Source of the DNA: JBBQVK01 sp038211735
GTDB taxonomy: Bacteria; Patescibacteriota; Gracilibacteria; Absconditabacterales; Absconditicoccaceae
Assembly: GCA_038211735.1 (NCBI GenBank)
Contig: JBBQVK010000002.1
Location: 186,001-250,000, forward strand
Direction: 5' to 3'
DNA: 64,000 nucleotides
Of this stretch, positions 41,605 through 53,581 are shown in pieces (position 1 is the first letter of the stretch; each line of letters starts with the position of its first letter). The translations under genes and the position numbers were made by a program. Under the pieces are notes generated by a model. That model saw only the letters and a list, made by a program, of their open reading frames with translations. It was not told where the DNA came from and did not search any database.

Positions 41605-44178
41605 ATGTTAAAACTCGCAAAATCGATTGGCGATAAGTTGGCGGGGGTTTCATCAGTAGTATCATCAGCGAAAGTAACTACTCCTCAACCTAGTAAAAAA
41701 GTTACACACGATGATACGGATGAACCTATACAACCCGTAACGCCTGTCGCAGGCTATATTACGTTTGAAATTAAACCATATAAAGAAAATGAGTTGGGTG
41801 TTTCTCACCGAGAAGGATTCTTGGCGAATTTTTCAAGTATCCAAGAACCGATTATTTTTAGCGTGAGATGAAATAGATGATCGATAAGACTTTTTATGCA
41901 TACGCCAGCAAAATATCAGGGCTATGTAGAGAGTGTCTTCTATGCAACCTTTTCAAGTTCTGATATTACGATATTACAAAATCATATCTCTCATGATACC
42001 GCAGGGCACACCTTTATCAAATTTTCAAATGAGTGTGAGTTCTACGATAGTAGTGAGTTTAGTAAGGGTGGAGCATATGTAGACCCGTTCAAAGATGTCC
42101 TTTCTATCTACTCTAGTATTCCCGAAGAGGCAGAACTTGTCGTGCAATATACGAATAAGTTCGATGTGAAAGAGTCTGGACGGAAGAAATTTATGGGGCA
42201 GGTTAAAAAGTTCTTTAGCTATTTCACAGGCAAAAAAGACGAAAAGGAAAAATCGAAAGAAGAGATAAAGGATGAGAAACATGCACAGCAAATTAAGAAG
42301 TCTGGAAGAGATGTCTTATTTTCTGTAAGTTACAAAATCAATAATCTACCAGGTCAGTCAGGCGAACAGCTCAATAAAAACATCTTAAATGTCTTCGATA
42401 AATTTTTGTATGAAGGATCACTCAAGCCAGTAAAGGAACCAGCATTTGTAAATGCGAATATCAATGCGTTCGTGAACTTCTTCCATCTGCCCACCAAAGC
42501 AAATCTTAATACGGCGCTTCATTACACAGAATATCGTAAACTTCCTTTCCCTACGAATGTTCCTACCAGAGCAAATAGTGGTGAAAACGAAATTACCTTA
42601 TTGTGATATACCGATCACAAAGACAAAGCAGTAAAATTTGGTATCAGAAAAGAAGATAAGTTTAGACACGTCTATATCGTGGGTAAGACGGGAATGGGTA
42701 AATCGACATTGATCTCAAATATGGTAAGATCCGATATGATTACCAATAATGGATGCGCAGTGTTGGATCCTCATGGCGACCTCGTAGAGGATGTGATGGC
42801 ACATTTACCTTCACGACGCACCAATGATGTAATTATTTTCGATGTGAGTGATACAGCAAATCCAGTAGGATTTAATATCTTGGAGTATAATCACCCAGAA
42901 CAAAAAAATCTTATTGCTTCTGGAGTAGTATCGATCTTCAAAAAGTTATATGAAAATAGTTGGGGGCCAAGATTGGAGTATATCTTGAGAAATGTGATGC
43001 TTTCGATTATGGAATATCCAAATGCGACACTCATGCATGTCGTACGCATGCTCACTGATAAGCCGTTTAGAGAAGAAGTGCTTTCGTATGTAACTGATTC
43101 TGTGGTCTTAAAATTCCGACGTGATGAGTACGATAAATGGAACGACAACCAGAGAAATGAAGCGGTTGGACCTATTACCAACAAGATCGGTCAGTTCTTA
43201 TCTTCTCCTATCGTGAGAAATATTTTTGCACAACCAAAGAGTAAAATAAATCTTCGTGAGATTATGGATCAAGGGAAAATTTTACTGATCAACTTAAGTA
43301 AGTGAAAGATCGGCGAAGATAATGCATCGATGATCGGTTCGTTCTTGGTAAGTAAGTTTCAGATCGACGCGATGTCGAGAGCAGATATGGACTTCAGAGA
43401 TAGAAGAGATTTCTACTTATACATCGATGAGTTCCAAAACTTTGCAACAGATTCGTTTGAAAATATTTTGTCAGAAGCGAGAAAGTATCGCTTATCATTG
43501 ATCGTAGCAAATCAGTTCACGTCGCAGATCCAAGAAAATGTCAGAGACGCGATCTTCGGAAACGTAGGGACTATCGTCTCATTCGGGCTCTGATACGACG
43601 ATGCAACTATTATGTCATCCCAATTCAAAGAGCTTATTACGCCAAATGATCTCTTATCACTTCCTAAATTTAAAGGATATATCAAACTAATGATCGATGG
43701 TGTCACTGCAGATCCGTTCAGTATGACCACCTTCCCATTACCACAATCTGAACTTTCCAAAGAGATCAAAGATAAGATCAAAGCACAATCTAGACAGCGT
43801 TACTCGATGGATAGAGATAAACTTGAAAAATTATTGAAAGTTCGATATGAGAAAAAATTCACCGCTGCTGAAAAAATTGCAGAGCAGGCGCAAGCTGAAG
43901 CGAAAGCGACAGCAGGAGATTGACCTGCGTTTAGTTCTGATGATGTTAAAATTTGATCGGTGTATGAAGGCTACGTGAAATTGAAATATAACTATGGGAT
44001 CTTCGTCACCGTCAAAGGAGTCGAATGACTCTTACATAAATCCCAAATCAAAATTCCTGCAAATCTTCCACCAGAACAACGAAAAGATCTCTACCAGATA
44101 GGTGACAGAATTTCAGTGAAAGCGCAAGAGTTCAAAGAGATCGATGGAGTGAAAAGGGTTGTTTGGAGCCAGTTGTAG
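41605..44178 (+). CDS. TraG-like ATPase with C-terminal S1 RNA-binding domain
   Basis: An 857-aa protein. The N-terminal ~340 residues hold a divergent domain (GYITFEIKPYKENELGVSHREGFLANFSS, HTPAKYQGYVESVFY), a charged linker (KKDEKEKSKEEIKDEK), then the ATPase: Walker A YIVGKTGMGKSTLISNM (about 360), VLDPHGDLVEDVM, Walker B FYLYIDEFQNFATDSF (about 605), SEARKYRLSLIVANQF and IFGNVGTIVSFGLGYDDA. The last ~77 residues form an S1/OB fold: VKIGSVYEGYVKLKYNYGIFV, VEGLLHKSQI, YQIGDRISVKAQEF. There is no N-terminal transmembrane helix, unlike its paralogue at 19318. TGA is Gly in SKGKIGED, GLGYD and the S1 part. It may couple a DNA pump to RNA or ssDNA binding. Confidence 0.82.
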
Positions 44179-44260
44179 CCTACTTGAAGTTATTTTCTAA
44201 TGATTGATTTATAAGATGCGTAAGGCATTGTCTTGTTAGATTGAGCATGAAATCAGTGAT

Positions 44261-44689
44261 TTATATGGAGCCAAGATACTCTTTTAGATTTCCACTAATT
44301 GCTTTCTCATCGCCTCTCTCGCTATAGTAGAGCAGTAAGATTTGCTCTATTTTTTGTTTATCGATTCAGAGCTGATCGAGAATCTCTTCGAGAGAGTTGT
44401 AGTTTTGATGAATGCCATAGCGTTCGAGATAGCTAAGAAATGCTACGACGAAAGCTCTTCCTTCGAGGTGCTGTAGTTCATTGAGATATTTCATGCGAAC
44501 ATTGACGAGGAGTTGTTGATGTGCTTTATGGTAGGAGGTGTATGCTCTGATCACTTTAACAATGCGCACCAACAGATATCCCAAAATAATTCCACAGACA
44601 ATGAGTGCAATTATAACCAAAACTCCGCCTACGCGGTATTTGAGGAACTCTAGAGGCATATTAGGTCGCGTAGGAAGATGGATGTCCAT
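44261..44689 (-). CDS. Hypothetical membrane protein linked to the VWA protein (142 aa)
   Basis: A 142-aa protein with one strong membrane helix (VGGVLVIIALIVCGIILGYLLV, about 22-43). A cytosolic helical domain (AHQQLLVNVRMKYLNELQHLEGRAFVVAFLSYLERYG) follows and, after a TGA-encoded Gly, a C-terminal IDKQKIEQILLLYYSERGDEKA. Its ATG overlaps the upstream VWA gene's stop as TAATG, so the two are translationally coupled. No family is recognised; similar small proteins accompany VWA (BatA-like) proteins in aerotolerance-type operons. Confidence 0.6.
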
Positions 44690-45465
44690 TAGAGCGAGAG
44701 AAGAAGCAAAAGAGTAGCAAGCCAGAGCACTCGTTGAGGAGAGGCTTTTTCAGAACGCGGTGCTGTTTGGTTTGACGAGAGTAATTCGGGGCTTATGGTG
44801 TAATCACTATGTAGGTTTGTTGCAAGGGTTTCCCCGAGTCCATCATTTCTTCCTACTGCTTGTGCAGATAGTGTTTTGCCATCCGCATCGGTCATTGATT
44901 GAGGTTGGGTAGTTCCAAGCGCTATGATGGTGAACGTATTTGTCTTGTGAGTTGATGTATCAAGAGCATCTAGCGTAGCGTTTGTCGCAGTGCTATTAAA
45001 ATCACTGAGTAGAATATAGTTGTGCATACTACCAGTGTCTTGGAGCGCATATGCTACAGCACTAGTGTATTTATTGCCTTTGTTTTCTTCTAGTGAAGAG
45101 AGCGAATCAAGCGAACGTGTATGCAGCAATGAAAGTTTTTCTAAAAACACTTCTGTATCTTCTGTCGGTGGGACGATATAGCTTACAGTATCAGTAGTAA
45201 AAGCGATTAAGCCGACTGAACTTTTATTTTCCAAAACATACTTTGTAATCAGTTTTTTTGCATAGTCCAATCTACTAAGTGATCCTGGCATATCGATGGT
45301 ATTCATTGAGGTAGAGAGATCTATGAGTATCACTGTCGAAGAGGCAGTTGAAGTAGCATTTGTTGTGGAGTAGGTCGTTCGTCCATATCGCGCCAAAAGT
45401 AGCGCTCCTATTACCAGAGATAACAACTTTAATAAAATAACTCGTCTATATGTTTTTAGAAGCAT
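44689..45465 (-). CDS. VWA-domain membrane protein
   Basis: A 258-aa protein with an N-terminal membrane segment (VILLKLLSLVIGALLLARYG). A von Willebrand A domain follows, with the MIDAS start VILIDLSTSMN (DxSxS), VGLIAFTTDTVSYIVPPTED, NKGNKYTSAVAYALQ and YILLSDFNST (MIDAS Asp). A C-terminal membrane helix (RVLWLATLLLLLSL) places the VWA domain between two helices. This recalls BatA/BatB and YfbK-type proteins that assemble envelope complexes with MoxR ATPases; no MoxR gene is in the window. No TGA codons. Coupled to the 142-aa gene. Confidence 0.8.
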   Translation of the reverse strand: MLLKTYRRVILLKLLSLVIGALLLARYGRTTYSTTNATSTASSTVILIDLSTSMNTIDMPGSLSRLDYAKKLITKYVLENKSSVGLIAFTTDTVSYIVPPTEDTEVFLEKLSLLHTRSLDSLSSLEENKGNKYTSAVAYALQDTGSMHNYILLSDFNSTATNATLDALDTSTHKTNTFTIIALGTTQPQSMTDADGKTLSAQAVGRNDGLGETLATNLHSDYTISPELLSSNQTAPRSEKASPQRVLWLATLLLLLSL

Positions 45466-45606
45466 TTCTTAAATGAGAGGTTCACCTTAACAGGCTAAAA
45501 ATTATAAAATGTCGCTCTCATACTGCTAATCAGCCTTGCAAATGCAACCCAAAACCCTATTTATAGACAAACCACCCGGTTTATTTGTGTTAAAAATATT
45601 TCTCTC

Positions 45607-48600
45607 ATGAAAGATCGTTTTCCTAAAAAATATGACCCTAGTTTCGAACAAGCATTGTATCACGAACGAGAAGAGGCGGGGTATTTCACGCCCGAACGTG
45701 TTGCACAACATACAGGAAGAAAACCTACTGGCAAGTTCATTATCTCTATTCCGCCTCCTAATGTAACGGGGGTTTTGCATATTGGGCATGCACTTACCTT
45801 AGCTATTGAAGATACAATGGTAAGATATAATCGTATGCAAGGTAAAGAGACCTTATGGGTCCCTGGAACTGACCATGCAGGAATTGCTACGCAAATAGTA
45901 GTAGAACGCCAATTGCAACAACAAGAGAAAAAGAGCAAGGAAGATCTGTGAAGAACGGGATTTTTGCAGCGTGTTCGAAAGTGGGTCGACTACTCAAGAA
46001 CGACTATGATGAGTCAGACAAAACGTATGGGAGCATCTGCTGACCGGACCAGAGAGCAGTTTACGATGTCTGAAAAACTTTCTCGCTCAGTTAGAAAAGC
46101 ATTTAAAACACTTTTTGAACAAGGCAAAATCTATCAAGACACCTATATGGTTAATCGGTCTCCTGATGCGAAGACGGTACTATCAGACTTAGAAGTAGAA
46201 TTTGTACAAGAAGAAGGAAAGATGTACTATATCAGATATTTCGTCGAAGGGAAAGGTGATAATATTACTATCGCTACCGTTCGTCCTGAAACTATTTTCG
46301 CTGATGTTGCAATCGCGGTGCATCCAAAAGATAGGAGATACAAGAAATGGATTGGGAAGAACGTCCTTATTCCTATCGTAAATAGAACTATTCCTGTGAT
46401 AGCTGACGACCGTGTTGCTATAGATTTCGGTACTGGAGCATTGAAAATAACTCCTACCCATTCACAAACAGATCGAGAGATTGCTAGAGATCATAAACTT
46501 CCTATGGACCGTTTTGCGTTTGATCGCAACAATAAATTTACTCACTGGGCTGGAGACGAGTTAGTCGGATTAAATATCTATGACTATCTAGAAAATATGT
46601 TGCACCAACTCGGGGAGATCGGCAACTTAGTTGAGACAAAACCTCACGTTTCAAGTGTACCGTACTGCACCAGAACGGGATGTAGAGTACAACCCATGCT
46701 TTCACAACAACGGTTTATGGACGTGCAAGAGGCAGCTGATCGTATCAAGGTTCGCTTCGAAAAACAGGAAGTCCAAGTATATCCAGAAAGATTTATCAAT
46801 ACCTTCGAACAACGATTAGGCGAAATTAAACCACGATGTATCAGTAGACAGCTCTGGTGGGGGCATAGAATTCCAATCCGATACGAAGAATGAGAGAAGG
46901 GGGTTATCGTAAGACATGCATTCGACGAAGAAAATGTACTCAATATGAAATCAGGATCAAACAGCGTCCTTTCGTTGATGATCTTCAATTTGATTGCAGA
47001 TAATCGTTTACCTAATCCGTTCAATATCGAACAGTTATTAGAGCTTCTTATGCAGACGAGTTTGACTGCACATGAAGGAAAAATCCGAGAAGTGTATACC
47101 ACCTTATACAAAAAGAAGTTTAAGGATGCAAAAGCTAAACAAGAAGAGATCAAACAGATCCAAGCGATCTTTGGTAGTTTGGAAAAAGCAAAGAGTGATG
47201 CAATTGTAGAGCTTGGTGGGAAGATCGTAGACTTGCTCGATAAGTCTGCAAATATTGATATCCAAGGTGATAAATATCTGTTTGAGTATTATTCCAAAGG
47301 TGAAAAAATTATGGTCCGCCAAGAAGAAGATGTCCTAGATACCTGGTTCTCATCAGGGTTGTGGCCATTTAGTATTTTATGACGGCCGGAGGAGACCCCT
47401 GACTTGAAAAAGTTCTACCCAAATACCGTTATGGAGACGTGATATGATATCATATTCTTCCGAGTAATTAGAATGATGTTGATGGGCGAGATGTTGATGG
47501 ATGAGATGCCATTTGAACATGTCTATCTACACGGATTAGTGAAAGATGACCAAGGCAAGAAGATGAGTAAGTCTAAGGGAAATGTTATGGATCCATTGAA
47601 ACTTATTGATCAGTATGGAGCAGATGCATTGAGAGGGGCGTTACTGCTGGGAAATACACCTGGTAACGATCAGAAATTCCAAGAGCAGAAAGTCGAATAT
47701 GTTGCAAGATTCCTAAATAAACTTTGGAACGCATCAAGATTTGTAGCTATGAGGGCAGCAGGCGACGGAGACAAACAGATAGAACTACACTATGAAAAAA
47801 TTGGCAGAGAGATTGAAAAAAACAAAGCGCAACTCAATGATTACGATATTTGGATGATAGGAAAGTTGACTGATCTTATTTCGCAAGCAGAGAAATATAT
47901 GGCGAAGTTTATGCTTGGTGAGTCGTTACAAGAAAGTGTCGATACGGTCTGGCATGAGTTTTGTGATTGGTATATAGAAATCGCAAAAGTTAAAAACTCT
48001 CCAGTTACTGACCAAGTTATGCTGTATGCGCTTGGGACGTTCTACAAAGTGCTCCATCCTTCACTGCCCTTTGTGACAGAGAAGCTATGGGAGTTGGTAG
48101 GATTTACCTGACCTTTGATGATTAGTGAATGGCCGTTACCACTCGCAATCGGTGATAAGAATTACAGAATAAATATGCTTATGGAGATGATTGCACATCG
48201 GCGCCAACTCAAAACGCAGGTGACCGATAAGCCGCATGAGAAGATTAGTATTTTCGTGCAAGGTAATAAAGATATTCAACTCTTAGTGGAACAGCATTAT
48301 GATCTTGTCCGTGATATTATCAAAGTAGAGAATATTTCTTACTATGAAGAACATCAGGAGATAGAAGATGGATGGCAGATTGCCATGCTTATGGATATAA
48401 AACTTGGAGCAAAAGGAATCAAATCGGTAGACCGGAGAATCACGCTTGCAGACTTAGAGAAGCAAGTCGCAGAAGAAGAGCAGTTCCTTCAGAGAATGAG
48501 AGGGATGTTCACCGGTGATTTCGCAGCAAGAGCGCCAGAAGGCGTTATCAAAGAGAAGAAAAAGAAGATGGAAGAGGTCAAAAGCAGAATCGCTGCTATG

Positions 48601-48639
48601 CAATATGAGATCAATAAGATTAAGATGGAGAGGAAGTAA
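45607..48639 (+). CDS. valS: Valyl-tRNA synthetase
   Basis: A class Ia synthetase that charges and edits tRNA-Val. The 1010-aa protein has the HIGH motif in PPPNVTGVLHIGHALTLAIEDTMVRY and PGTDHAGIATQIVVERQL. The editing domain has TVRPETIFADVAIAVHP and FGTGALKITPTHSQTD. It continues ISRQLWWGHRIPIRY, DVLDTWFSSGLWPFS, KMSKSKGNVMDP and the C-terminal coiled-coil arm (about 940-1010). An insertion of about 90 residues (ENVLNMKSGSNSV... LLDKSANIDIQGDKY) interrupts the domain before DVLDTWFSS and is unusual. About five TGA codons fall at glycines (EDLGRTG, YEEGEKG, ILGRPEET, GYDIIFF, FTGPL). Confidence 0.96.
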
Positions 48640-48687
48640 AATCAACTCAATCGATGACGTAATTCTCTTTATTTATATCCAATTAAA

Positions 48688-49719
48688 ATGAAAAAATTAC
48701 TCTTACTGTTTTGTTTAAGTTTTGGCTTATTTGTAAGCACGACTCATGCAGCAGAAGTTGACTGATCTTTCGATATTCGTATGGAAAGTGATAAGGGAGA
48801 TTACATTGGACAAGGAGAAAGCCGACACTTCAATGATGAGAATGATGATCATTTAAGTTTCAGTCGATATAATAGTCAAGAAAATGCCTACTCATTTGAG
48901 GTAGAGTCATTTTCTTTAGGCACACCACTTCGTTTTGTGTTTGAATGAAAGGCATGAGCCTTAAAAAAATGAAATTACTATCCAGCAAAAAGATATCCTT
49001 TTAATGACTCGTACAATGGTATTAGTGTTTGAGGAGATGGTAGAGGATGCAATGAAATTTTGTGAGGTTTTTATGTACATGAAATATCAGTTAATAGTGA
49101 AGGAGAATTATCAAAAGCAGCTATTGATTTTGTTCAGTATTGTGAGGGGTGAGAAAAAGGTCTTTATGGATCAATTAGATATAATTCGACGATTAAATCT
49201 TCTTGTACAAGTAATTCTTGTGACAAAGTAATTGAATTAATAGAAGATAAGAAAGTAGTATCATCAAACTCAGATAGTGATGAAATAAGTGATGAAGAAA
49301 CACAAATGGCGCTTGAGTTGTTTAAGAAGTTCCAACAGAAGTATCCTGTGTTTTATAAGACATGTATAGAACCAAGTTTTTCGGATCTTTCTACAAATAT
49401 TATGTTAGAAAATGATGCGTATTATTTTAACGTATATGCCTGTAAGTGAAGATATATTAAAGAGTTACAATATTTAAATATTGTACTGTCGAAAATTTTA
49501 GGTGAAAGATCTTCAGGAAACGAAGATGTTAATTTATCAGATAGCGAACTACGCCAAGCAAGAACAGCAATTGAGAATGTTGTTGAAAAGATTGATAATG
49601 TAAGAGAAAGGTTAGATGATGCAGGGAAATTAGACACGAGGATAGATATCGTACTTTCTGCACTAGCATATGTATTTGAAATATGAAAACTTGGAATAGA
49701 AATACAATTGAATAGATAG
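48688..49719 (+). CDS. Exported protein with GRGCN/FVQYCEGG-type domain
   Basis: A 343-aa secreted protein with signal peptide MKKLLLLFCLSFGLFVSTTHA. Residues about 24-165 form a recurrent extracellular domain: DYIGQGESRHF, FEVESFSLGTPLRFVFEG, GGDGRGCNEILGGFYVHEISV, AAIDFVQYCEGGEKGLYGSIRYNS. I recognise that pattern from many secreted bacterial proteins but cannot name it. The rest is helical with cysteines (SSCTSNSCDKVIELIED, FYKTCIEPSF, YACKGRYI) and ends in EIGKLGIEIQLNR. At least ten TGA codons are Gly. Function unknown; the surface location is inferred. Confidence 0.75.
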
Positions 49720-49787
49720 GATATACATTTCTAAGGATAAGACATCTTCGTAGGAGCAATGATTTTTTTATCCTCACTAGATGTACA

Positions 49788-50420
49788 ATGCACACGTTCA
49801 TCCTCATCTGATCGCATCGTCCTGACTCTCAATCGTCCAAGGTCGGACACTATATTGAAGCTGTGATACATAAAACACAACCTGGTGATACTACATTTGT
49901 ATACGATCTAAGAAACAACCCTTTGCCTCTCTGGAATGAACGATTTTGGGAGAAAGAAAGCGAAGAGTATAAACAGTTCTATGATTCTACACGAGGAGCA
50001 ATCGAAGCTGAACTTAAGAAAGCAGACTCACTAGTCATTATCTCGCCTGAGCGGAGCGGTATGGCTGCGCCTGGGATTAAGAACTTTATATTATATCTTT
50101 CGCCTCATTTAGTGTGAAATAAACCATCTTTGTTGGTGTCTGTCTCATCGACTAATCATGGAGGACATTATCCAATTGCAGAACTTCATATGAGTAGTGC
50201 GAAAAATACACAGTTGTGTTATATTCCTCAGTACGTGGTCGTAAGTAATGTCAAAGTAGTGCTCAATGACGATGAATTAAAAAGCGAAGACAAAGCTGAT
50301 GAGTACATTAGAACTAGACTCCAATATTCACTTCGTATGCTCCATGAATATAGCAAAGCGTTTCAACAGATTAGGGCAAGTGGCGTAGCAGACTTTACGA
50401 CGTATGCGAATGGTATGTAA
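49788..50420 (+). CDS. NADPH-dependent FMN reductase-like flavoprotein
   Basis: A 210-aa flavodoxin-fold protein. The phosphate-binding loop at the N-terminus is HTFILIGSHRPDSQSSKVGHYIE (its first Gly is TGA), followed by TTFVYDLRNNPLPLW. Next comes the FMN-ring loop ADSLVIISPERSGMAAPGIKNFILYLSP (canonical ad.iv..tPeY.g..pg.lKn.iDwl), LLVSVSSTNHGGHYPIAEL and a C-terminal helix. The reaction is probably FMN or quinone reduction using NAD(P)H. It stands alone between the exported-protein gene and a large membrane protein. Confidence 0.82.
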
Positions 50421-50511
50421 TATCTTGAACAGGCCTTATTTACTAGTATTTTCGTTGTTGCACCGCTTTCTATTTTCACTATAAATTTGATATCTTATTT
50501 TCCTAGATGCT

Positions 50512-52710
50512 ATGAAACTCTTTCGTCGCCTTCTGTTATCGTTGTTTCCGCAGAATGTCTTGGATCAGCAAATGAACCCAGCGAGTATGTTCGTTTCGTT
50601 TATCTCTCCCAAGCAGTTTTTCTCGGTGGTAAATAGAAGAATGGTTGAGAACTATAAACTTAATTTGTTTGACGTAGGGTTGGATCCTTTTGAAGTGAAA
50701 ATCTGATTCGGAGAACAACCAATGGTGAATGTGAAAGATATAGATTTCTACTATGCATATAATGCAACCGCGAATTTGAATGGATGGACGTTTTATACTC
50801 CTTCAACACTGGGGACTGCAGTAAGTTTGGTAGTTGCTTCATTTACTTCAAAGATTTTCAAAGGGACGCATCATAGTTATTTCGCGTGTTTTCTGATTAC
50901 CGTCTATTTACTCACCTTTGTGTTCGTAGCTAGAATCAAGGTTTTCCCGTATACCGATAGAGAAAAGAATTATTCGTGGTTCGTAGATGTGTTCTTCGCA
51001 TTTTATAGACTCACTCTAGAACAGTACGGAAAACAGATCGATGATAGAAAAGTAGCAAAGATTAAAACGGCGTTGTTGCAACAGATACAACTATTCTTTA
51101 TGCTATTCTACTTCTATCAGAGAATCAATAAATTATTCTCAAGCCCGAACATCTCTGACAAAGAGTTCTATCAACGACTGTTCTATGAAGAACTCAAAGG
51201 AAAACAAAAAACTATGGTCAATACGTTTGTAAGCAATGCTCAGACATTTGCAAAAATAAAAGCGTTTAGCGATGTCGATAGAGAGATTATAAAACTTGTT
51301 GCTCCAGCGGATATTCTTATCAGATATTTGCTCCAATGAGAAGATACGTTTGTGATTGTTGATAAACTGATCGCAGGCTTGTATGATCGTGAACAAATTG
51401 AAGAACTAATGGTAAGTTTTCTCAAAGGTGATGATAGATTTGAAGAGTTCATCCATACTATAATTGATCGACGTTATTTCAAAGATCATTACTTTCAAGG
51501 AATTCAGAAGCTTACGACTCATAAATTCAGACTCACCAACGATTACGAAATGAACCAAGAAATAGACTCGTTTATCTCATCTATTGAGGAATCAGGCGGG
51601 ATTAAAGGCATGAAAATGCCAGATAAGCTTAAGCAAGAGTCGATGATGATGGATAGATTGGTACATTTTTATGTGACCTATTTAGGTGGTCTGCGAGTAG
51701 CAAGAGGTGATAACTTTTACCTAAGACTGTTCCGTAAAGAACTTATTGATGAACTTATTGCTGATCAAGAACTGCCATCGTTGAAGCAGGATGCATTATT
51801 TTTCTATGGGGGACTGTTGTACAACTATAGTAAAAATGTGTTCTACTATAAGTATGCCTTTGATAATGTGAGAGCAGGGCATAACACATTCCACCTTCCT
51901 TACAAAGCAGGATTCAAAGAGGTCTATTCAAATATGTTTATATTAAAACTGTTCGATGAGAACTTCGTAAACACTATCTTACAAGACATTAATAAAAAAA
52001 CATTGAAGATCTTTGTAACCAATAAAGATATCTTACGTGTGTTTAAAAATACGTTGGGAGCGAATATTTCTACATTGATGAAAGCTAAAAAGGATAATTT
52101 AATCGATGAATTGTATGGAAAGACGAGTTTCTTTTTGCAGTCTATCACTCATTTTCTTCCTACGCTAAAAAAACAACTTACCGATACTGATATAACCAAT
52201 CTTAGAGATAATCTCTATACGCTTGATTTATGGCTTTGGATAGAGGCTTTACAGGTTCTTGCTGAAAACGAAACCGATCTCGCGACAACGTATGGTGACC
52301 TTAGTATTTTGGGGATAGTGGCAGGGATGAGAGATACATTGTTTTGATTTCTATTGCGATATACCTATGTCCAGAAAGAGGCGAGGGATGCAAAAGTAGA
52401 TCTTCATCTGCAAGTGTTAAAAAAAGTCTACATAGTCGATGTATTAAATATTGCTGAGATATACCATACCTATTTTGAGAATATGATTGAGCAGTTGGTG
52501 ATTAGATACCATCCTATCTTAACACAATGGATCAGTCTGGATGACAATCAAAAGTATTTTGCTATCGGTGTAGGAAATTGGATTTCAACCACTGATGGAA
52601 AGAAAGACGAGCAAATACTTGCTGAGATAGCTGGTGAAGATATTGTCTGGTTTAGAGGATATCTTAAGACGATTGCGTATTACAATAAGAGATATGTTAT
52701 TCCGAAATAG
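50512..52710 (+). CDS. Large hypothetical membrane protein (732 aa)
   Basis: Not recognised. The N-terminal ~95 residues are soluble (MKLFRRLLLSLFPQNVLDQQ, FISPKQFFSVVNRRM). A membrane region follows around residues 100-145 (GTAVSLVVASFTSKIF, SYFACFLITVYLLTFVFVARIKVF). After that comes a long helical cytoplasmic part with many aromatic and charged residues (about 170-730), for example LKGDDRFEEFIHTIIDRRYF, YVTYLGGLRVARGDNFYLRLFRKELIDEL and LRDNLYTLDLWLWIEALQVL. It looks like an assembly or secretion component. Only a few TGA codons occur (VKIGFGE, LLQGEDT, TLFGFLL). A partnership with the TraG-like ATPases is possible but speculative. Confidence 0.65.
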
Positions 52711-52795
52711 GAAGAGAATTTTGACAGAATATTGAAAATTGAGGGTGGAAAGTTGAAAATGATAACTACTATATCGTTTTTACTTTTCATATAAT

Positions 52796-53164
52796 ATGGT
52801 CCAATACACTATCGTTGAATCTTCCTTTAGTTTTTCTTTACAGATTATTTCATTTTACAGGCATTTAACTGAATCCAAGAGGGAATATATTATAAGCAAA
52901 CAACTCTTACGCTCCTGAACTAGCATTGGGGCTAATATTAGAGAAGCTCAACAAGGTGAAAGTAAAAAAGACTTCCTGCATAAAATGAATATTGCGCTTA
53001 AAGAAGCTAATGAAACTATTTATCGACTTGATTTACTGTCTCAAGATCAGCAATATATTACCAATTATGAACAATTTACTTCTTTACATAGTAAGAGTAA
53101 TGAACTTATGAAAGTATTAATTAAAATTGTCAAAACGACGAAGAAAAATCTTTGAAAATTATAA
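52796..53164 (+). CDS. Four-helix-bundle protein (23S rRNA IVP family)
   Basis: A 122-aa all-helical protein of the S23/bVarD-like family often encoded in intervening sequences or near recombining regions. The diagnostic stretch is SKQLLRSGTSIGANIREAQQGESKKDFLHKMNIALKEANETIYRLDLL. The SGTS Gly is encoded by TGA. The C-terminus ends KKNLGKL, where a TGA is again read as Gly; under the standard code it would stop three residues earlier. Function is uncertain; it is not inside an rRNA gene here. Immediately followed by a minisatellite. Confidence 0.88.
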
Positions 53165-53279
53165 ACCCTCAACCTTTAACTTTCAACCCTCAACTTTCAA
53201 CCCTCAACCTTTAACTTTCAACCCTCAACCCTCAACCTTTAACTTTCAACCCTCAACTTTCAACCCTCAACCCTCAACT
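53165..53279. repeat. Pyrimidine-rich minisatellite (CCCTCAACTTTCAA-type units)
   Basis: Tandem and interleaved copies of CCCTCAACTTTCAA and CCCTCAACCTTTAACTTTCAA fill about 115 bp between the four-helix-bundle gene and the DUF1294 gene, ending exactly at the latter's ATG. The reverse complement of a related unit occurs at about 52735-52760. There are no spacers, so it is not CRISPR. Confidence 0.8.
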
Positions 53280-53555
53280 ATGATCATCATCCGAATCTAT
53301 TTGCTCCTTATCAACCTCGCCACTTTTTGTGTATGGGGACGAGATAAACGTCAGGCGAGAGTAGATCAAAGGAATCGTATTCCTGAGAAGAAACTTTTGT
53401 GGTTGGTAGCAGCGGGCTGAGGTATAGGAGCGCTTTTGGGGATGCAGACGTTTAGACACAAGACTATCAAATGATCATTTTTGCGAAAAGCCTTGGTGAC
53501 CATTGGACTTTGGATTGTTGTTGGTACAGTTGCATTAGTAACATTTGGATCATAA
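53280..53555 (+). CDS. DUF1294 family small membrane protein
   Basis: A 91-aa protein with three hydrophobic spans. The family signature is present as YLLLINLATFCVWGRDKRQA (canonical N...f..mg.DK..A), RIPEKKLLWLVAAGGGIGALLGMQTFRHKT (canonical RipE..Ll.la..GG..Ga..gm...rHKt), and a C-terminal helix TIGLWIVVGTVALVTFG. Two TGA codons encode Gly, including one in the conserved GGG. Function unknown. Its coding frame is also open backwards through the upstream minisatellite, but ATG 53280 matches the family start. Confidence 0.9.
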
Positions 53556-53581
53556 AACAATGTAAAAACTCACTTCTATTT

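Noticed and set aside
49781..49790. Alternative ATG for the FMN reductase at 49781
   Set aside because: It is in another frame; the frame of 49788 is continuous with the FMN-binding motifs.
53165..53279. CRISPR array
   Set aside because: Units are contiguous without spacers and no cas genes are nearby; it is a simple tandem repeat.
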